From NCBI GenBank assembly GCA_044226395.1, contig JBGAHD010000005.1, positions 529,357 to 593,356 of the forward strand: a DNA stretch of 64,000 nucleotides, read 5' to 3'. The position numbers and the translations under genes were made by a program. The DNA comes from JBGAHD01 sp044226395 (GTDB lineage: Bacteria; Pseudomonadota; Gammaproteobacteria; Xanthomonadales; Ahniellaceae). The notes beneath the pieces were generated by a model. That model had not been told where the DNA came from, did no database searches, and saw nothing but the letters and a program-made list of their open reading frames with translations. Positions 63,259 to 64,000 of the stretch are shown in pieces (position 1 is the stretch's first letter; every line of letters starts with the position of its first letter).

Positions 63259-63484
63259 GAACCGTCAACCTCCCGAAATGCTTGTTTCTGTGCGTGCTTA
63301 TTGTTGTCGTTGGCAACGCGCTCGAATCGCGCAGGGAAATAGCCCCCGCCACGGGCATCGTGGAATGCCCACCCTGCTTAGATTCGACTTCCGTAGGTAG
63401 CTGTGCGCCCACCGATCCGGCCCTGGATCGGCACTTCGTTCAACGATGAGACCCAAGACATTGGGTTCATTGCTGCCAGGCCAC

Positions 63485-63498
63485 CACAAGATGTTGTG
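63485..63498. promoter_or_regulatory. Putative NrdR box upstream of nrdJa
   Basis: CACAAGATGTTGTG, an inverted repeat CACAA-N4-TTGTG like the NrdR consensus. A partial second copy (acacaacatcttggg, 63662-63676) lies 165 bp away, farther than the usual ~31-bp spacing, so repression from a paired site is uncertain. Confidence 0.5.
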
Positions 63499-63587
63499 CT
63501 GCGACCGGCGCAAATTACGCCCTTGCCGCGCCCTCGTCAAGCGATTTTTTCGGGCTATGATTTGCAACGAAATCAATATCTTCCGCT

Positions 63588-63617
63588 AAAACCCCGAAGG
63601 TTTTTCGGGGTTTTTTT
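63588..63617. terminator. Bidirectional-looking terminator between nrdJa and the rRNA operon
   Basis: The stem aaaaccccgaa / ttcggggtttt with a 5-nt loop is followed on the + strand by more T and on the - strand by tttt. No + strand gene ends here, so it may insulate nrdJa from rRNA read-through. Confidence 0.6.
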
Positions 63618-63860
63618 ATCGATTTGTCACAATGCAAGGAAGCCCGCGGTCGAGCCCGATAACACAACATCTTGGGGTCGTTTCGAGACCGGCTTCGCGA
63701 TTGAAGCCGGGGCAACGAGGGTGTTTAGGCGGGGAAAAGGCGCGCCGAAGGCGATGATTCAGACGTCAAGGCAGGCGGTTGCCTGAGTCGCGAGAACCAA
63801 TGGGGAGCAGCCTCGGTGACGCGCGATGCGCGCTGGGTCGGGCCAACTTCGCTTTCGCCC

Positions 63861-63895
63861 AAAAAACAAACCCCCGCACTAACGTACGGGGGTTT
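63861..63895 (-). terminator. Terminator of the rRNA operon
   Basis: On the minus strand aaacccccg pairs with cgggggttt around a 10-nt loop and is followed by gtttttt. It lies 12 nt past the 5S 3' end. Confidence 0.88.
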
Positions 63896-63907
63896 GGGGA
63901 TAAGGCC

Positions 63908-64000
63908 CCTGGCAGTGACCTACTCTTGCATGGCTTAAGCCACACTACCATCGGCGCGGGTGCGTTTCACGTCCGAGTTCGGGAAGGGATCGGGTGGGAC
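63908..64000 (-). rRNA. rrf: 5S ribosomal RNA, 3' part
   Basis: The minus strand reads CCGAACTCGGACGTGAAACG, CGCCGATGGTAGTGTGG, GCAAGAGTAGG and CACTGCCAGG, conserved 5S segments in order. The 5' ~20 nt and the rest of the rRNA operon lie beyond the window edge. The 3' end is set within a few bases. Confidence 0.93.

Noticed and set aside
63403..63786. 127-codon ORF in the nrdJa-5S gap
   Set aside because: It runs across two hairpins and the NrdR-like site, has no ribosome site and no recognisable features.

Overview
The window is GC-rich chromosomal DNA of a gammaproteobacterium, most likely a member of the Xanthomonadales/Lysobacterales. The basis is a split class II ribonucleotide reductase (nrdJa/nrdJb), a YtrA-type GntR/ABC locus, a DUF1800-DUF1501 pair, many Sec/Lol-exported proteins and a typical gammaproteobacterial 5S rRNA at the right edge. 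The genus is inference. I see no integrase, transposase, CRISPR array or tRNA.

Layout. 0-20.6 kb is ordinary chromosome rich in exported proteins: the 3' end of a nitrilase/Lnt-like gene, a secreted beta-propeller protein, a TonB receptor, two secreted proteins of unclear role, a carboxylesterase, a LytTR regulator, a winged-helix protein, a transglutaminase-like protein, a 2OG-Fe dioxygenase and a CASTOR/POLLUX-like ion-channel protein. 20.7-31.1 kb holds six tandem paralogous lipoproteins with ComEC-type metallo-beta-lactamase folds, followed by an FHA-domain sigma-54 activator gene. 31.3-36.1 kb is a divergent four-gene operon of signal-less proteins ending in a phage-tail-collar protein. 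36.1-38.9 kb is a convergent unit encoding a Ser/Thr kinase with TPRs (frameshifted) and a small protein. 39.2-42.3 kb holds a hybrid histidine kinase and a CHASE-domain protein. 42.6-53.1 kb holds rhlE, a secreted DUF2278 protein, purU, an ECF sigma/membrane partner pair and a CxxxCH/DUF1800/DUF1501 group. 53.4-59.5 kb is a YtrA-type repressor with ABC exporters, including an acyltransferase-ABC fusion, then an alpha/beta hydrolase. 59.6-63.3 kb is nrdJb, a histone-H1-like gene and nrdJa. The end is the 3' part of an rRNA operon (5S).

The candidate new system is 20.7-38.9 kb. Each of the six lipoprotein genes has a sigma-54-like -24/-12 element at the same distance (48-50 nt) from its ATG. 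A shared operator-like sequence, CGACRTGTCG or a one-mismatch version, lies upstream of four of them and also, twice, in the divergent promoter region of the activator gene and the tail-collar operon. The activator carries a degenerate FHA domain, so a phosphothreonine signal from the nearby Ser/Thr kinase is a plausible trigger. The reading is an inducible regulon placing a bank of outer-membrane metallo-hydrolases and a cytoplasmic tail-fibre-like assembly under one FHA/sigma-54 switch. Promoters and operators were read directly from the sequence; the functional link is inference.
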